Assembly: GCA_007125255.1 (NCBI GenBank)
Contig: SLDM01000205.1
Span: 1 to 6,293 of the forward strand
From: Phycisphaerales bacterium
GTDB taxonomy: Bacteria > Planctomycetota > Phycisphaerae > Phycisphaerales > SM1A02
Length of the DNA: 6,293 nucleotides
Direction of reading: 5' to 3'
This document shows, piece after piece, positions 4,974-6,293 of the stretch. Within the stretch, counting starts at the first letter, position 1; every line of letters begins with the position of its first letter. Below the pieces are notes generated by a model. That model did not search any database and was not told where the DNA came from. It saw only the letters and a program-made list of their open reading frames with translations. A program made the position numbers and the translations under genes.

Positions 4974-6293
4974 ATGCTGAAACGACTCATTGGATTCTCG
5001 ATCGACCACTCGTCGCTCGTCCTCGTCCTGGCCGGCCTGCTGCTCATCTATGCCGGCTGGCTCCTGCTGGGTGGGCGCATTCCGGTTGATGTGTTTCCTG
5101 AATTGAACGCGCCGACCGTGGTCATCATGACCGAAGCTCCCGGCCTGGCCGCCGACGAAGTCGAGCAGTTCATCACATTCCCCATCGAATCGTCGGTGAA
5201 TGGCGTGCCCGGCGTGCGGCGAGTGCGCTCCGGCAGCGCGATCAGTCTGTCGATCGTGTACGTCGAGTTCGACTGGGGCGAGGACATCTATCGCGCCAGG
5301 CAACTCGTTGCGGAGCGGCTGGACACCGTGCGCGAGGTCCTGCCGGCGGATGCGCATGCGGAGATGTCGCCCATCACGTCCATTGCCGGCGAGATCATGC
5401 TCCTGGCCGTCTCATCGCCGGACGGATCCGTGAGCGATCTCGACCTGCGCGCCTATGCCGAGTTTGACCTGCGCAATCGGCTGCTTGCCATACCCGGTTT
5501 GTCGCAGATCACCGTCATCGGTGGCGAGCTTCCGGAGTATCAGGTGCTCGTCGAACAGGAGCGGTTGCGCCTGCACGGGCTGACGGTTCAGGATGTCGTT
5601 GATGCCGCCCGCAAGTCACATACCACGCAGAGTGCGGGCTATCTGCCGGATGTTGATGGTCGTGAACTGCCGATTCGCCAGGGCGGCCGCGTTCAGTCGA
5701 TTGCCGATATCGCCAACACGCTTCTCCGTTACGACGAGGCGAGCGGGTTTCCGCTGACGATCGGTGATGTCGCGGATGTGCAGATCGGCCCATCCCTCAA
5801 GCGCGGCACCGGCGCCGATCGCGGCCGGCCGGCGGTGGTCATGAGCGTCCAGAAAGCGCCGGGGACGAACACGCTGCGCATCACCGAGGAGATCGACGCC
5901 GCCCTCGATGCCGTCGATGCCGGTCTGCCCTCCGGGATCGAGATCAATCGTGCTGTGTTCCGTCAATCCGACTTCATCAACCGATCGATTCAGAACGTCA
6001 CGCATGCTCTGCGCGATGCCGCCATCATCGTCTCGATCATCATCGTGCTTTTTCTGTTCAATCTCCGCACGACGATCATCACGCTCACCGCGCTGCCGCT
6101 CTCACTCGCCTTCGGCATCATCGCCCTCGACTGGCTGGGTTTGTCAGTCAACGTCATGACCATCGGCGGCTTCGCCATCGCGGTGGGATCACTCGTGGAC
6201 GATGCCATCATCGATGTCGAGAACGTCTTTCGGCGGCTAAAGCAGAACGCGGCATTGCCCGAGGAACAGCGCAAGTCCAAGCCGGTCGTCATC
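4974..6293 (+). CDS. CzcA/CusA-like heavy-metal RND efflux permease (3' end outside window)
   Basis: The inner-membrane, proton-driven pump of the operon. The 440 codons present are roughly the first 40% of a protein that is usually about 1,030-1,100 residues; the frame is open to the last base. Visible in order: TM1 (about 13-33), the DVFPELNAPTVVIMTEAPGL block (39-58), EVEQFITFPIE, the periplasmic porter subdomains with LPEYQVLVEQERLRLHGL, then TM2 (about 349-364), TM3 (about 367-387) and TM4 (about 392-416). TM4 carries the charged relay segment AIAVGSLVDDAIIDVEN, with Asp409, Asp410, Asp414 and Glu416. Against CzcA of Cupriavidus (Asp402, Asp408, Glu415, from memory) the first acidic position is Ala403 here, as in the Cu/Ag pump CusA, while the extra Asp410 and Asp414 are not typical of either. 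The metal could therefore be mono- or divalent. The methionine or acidic metal sites of the central pore lie beyond the window. Confidence 0.97.
   Translation, partial: MLKRLIGFSIDHSSLVLVLAGLLLIYAGWLLLGGRIPVDVFPELNAPTVVIMTEAPGLAADEVEQFITFPIESSVNGVPGVRRVRSGSAISLSIVYVEFDWGEDIYRARQLVAERLDTVREVLPADAHAEMSPITSIAGEIMLLAVSSPDGSVSDLDLRAYAEFDLRNRLLAIPGLSQITVIGGELPEYQVLVEQERLRLHGLTVQDVVDAARKSHTTQSAGYLPDVDGRELPIRQGGRVQSIADIANTLLRYDEASGFPLTIGDVADVQIGPSLKRGTGADRGRPAVVMSVQKAPGTNTLRITEEIDAALDAVDAGLPSGIEINRAVFRQSDFINRSIQNVTHALRDAAIIVSIIIVLFLFNLRTTIITLTALPLSLAFGIIALDWLGLSVNVMTIGGFAIAVGSLVDDAIIDVENVFRRLKQNAALPEEQRKSKPVVI

Noticed and set aside
4503..5357. 284-codon minus-strand frame across the adaptor/permease boundary
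   Set aside because: It is the antisense of two confidently identified genes, has no domain signature, and reflects GC-rich codon bias.

Overview
This window appears to come from the chromosome or a large plasmid of a GC-rich, double-membraned (Gram-negative type) bacterium. It encodes two lipoproteins with clear lipoboxes, an outer-membrane efflux channel and an RND pump, all of which need an outer membrane. The transposase and the unnamed membrane-protein remnant remind me of Planctomycetes-type genomes. That taxonomic guess rests on memory and is weak.

The left part (about 1-1524) is a scar. Bases 1-200 hold no gene I can support, only short degenerate 8-bp repeats. On the minus strand (about 719 to 201) lies the C-terminal part of an unnamed protein with two membrane segments. 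On the plus strand (about 720 to 1508) lies the C-terminal two thirds of an ISAs1-family transposase, followed by a likely right insertion-sequence (IS) end at about 1509-1524. The two coding stretches abut head to head and both have lost their 5' ends. A single junction near 708-720 therefore beheaded two divergent genes. A long plus-strand reading frame (87-1508) crosses the junction by chance and should not be read as one protein.

The right part (1572-6293) is a heavy-metal efflux operon of the CzcCBA/CusCBA type, all on the plus strand. In order it encodes a small histidine-rich, membrane-anchored protein (1572-2072), a CzcC-like outer-membrane lipoprotein channel (TTG start at 2173, to 3582), a CzcB-like periplasmic adaptor lipoprotein with His-rich ends (3579-4958), and a CzcA-like RND permease that runs off the window (4974 onward). 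The channel and adaptor genes overlap by 4 bases, the permease follows after 15, and each of the three has a clear ribosome binding site. Together they would form a tripartite proton-driven pump spanning both membranes. The His-rich protein and the adaptor's His patches probably buffer or deliver metal in the periplasm.

The most interesting signal lies between the His-rich gene and the channel gene. Four nested perfect inverted repeats (8, 10, 8 and 5 bp) plus a 4-bp side hairpin fill positions 2059-2163. The outermost stem pairs the last codons of the His-rich gene with the Shine-Dalgarno sequence of the channel gene. This looks like a branched RNA element that could hide the channel's ribosome binding site until the His-rich gene is translated to its end.
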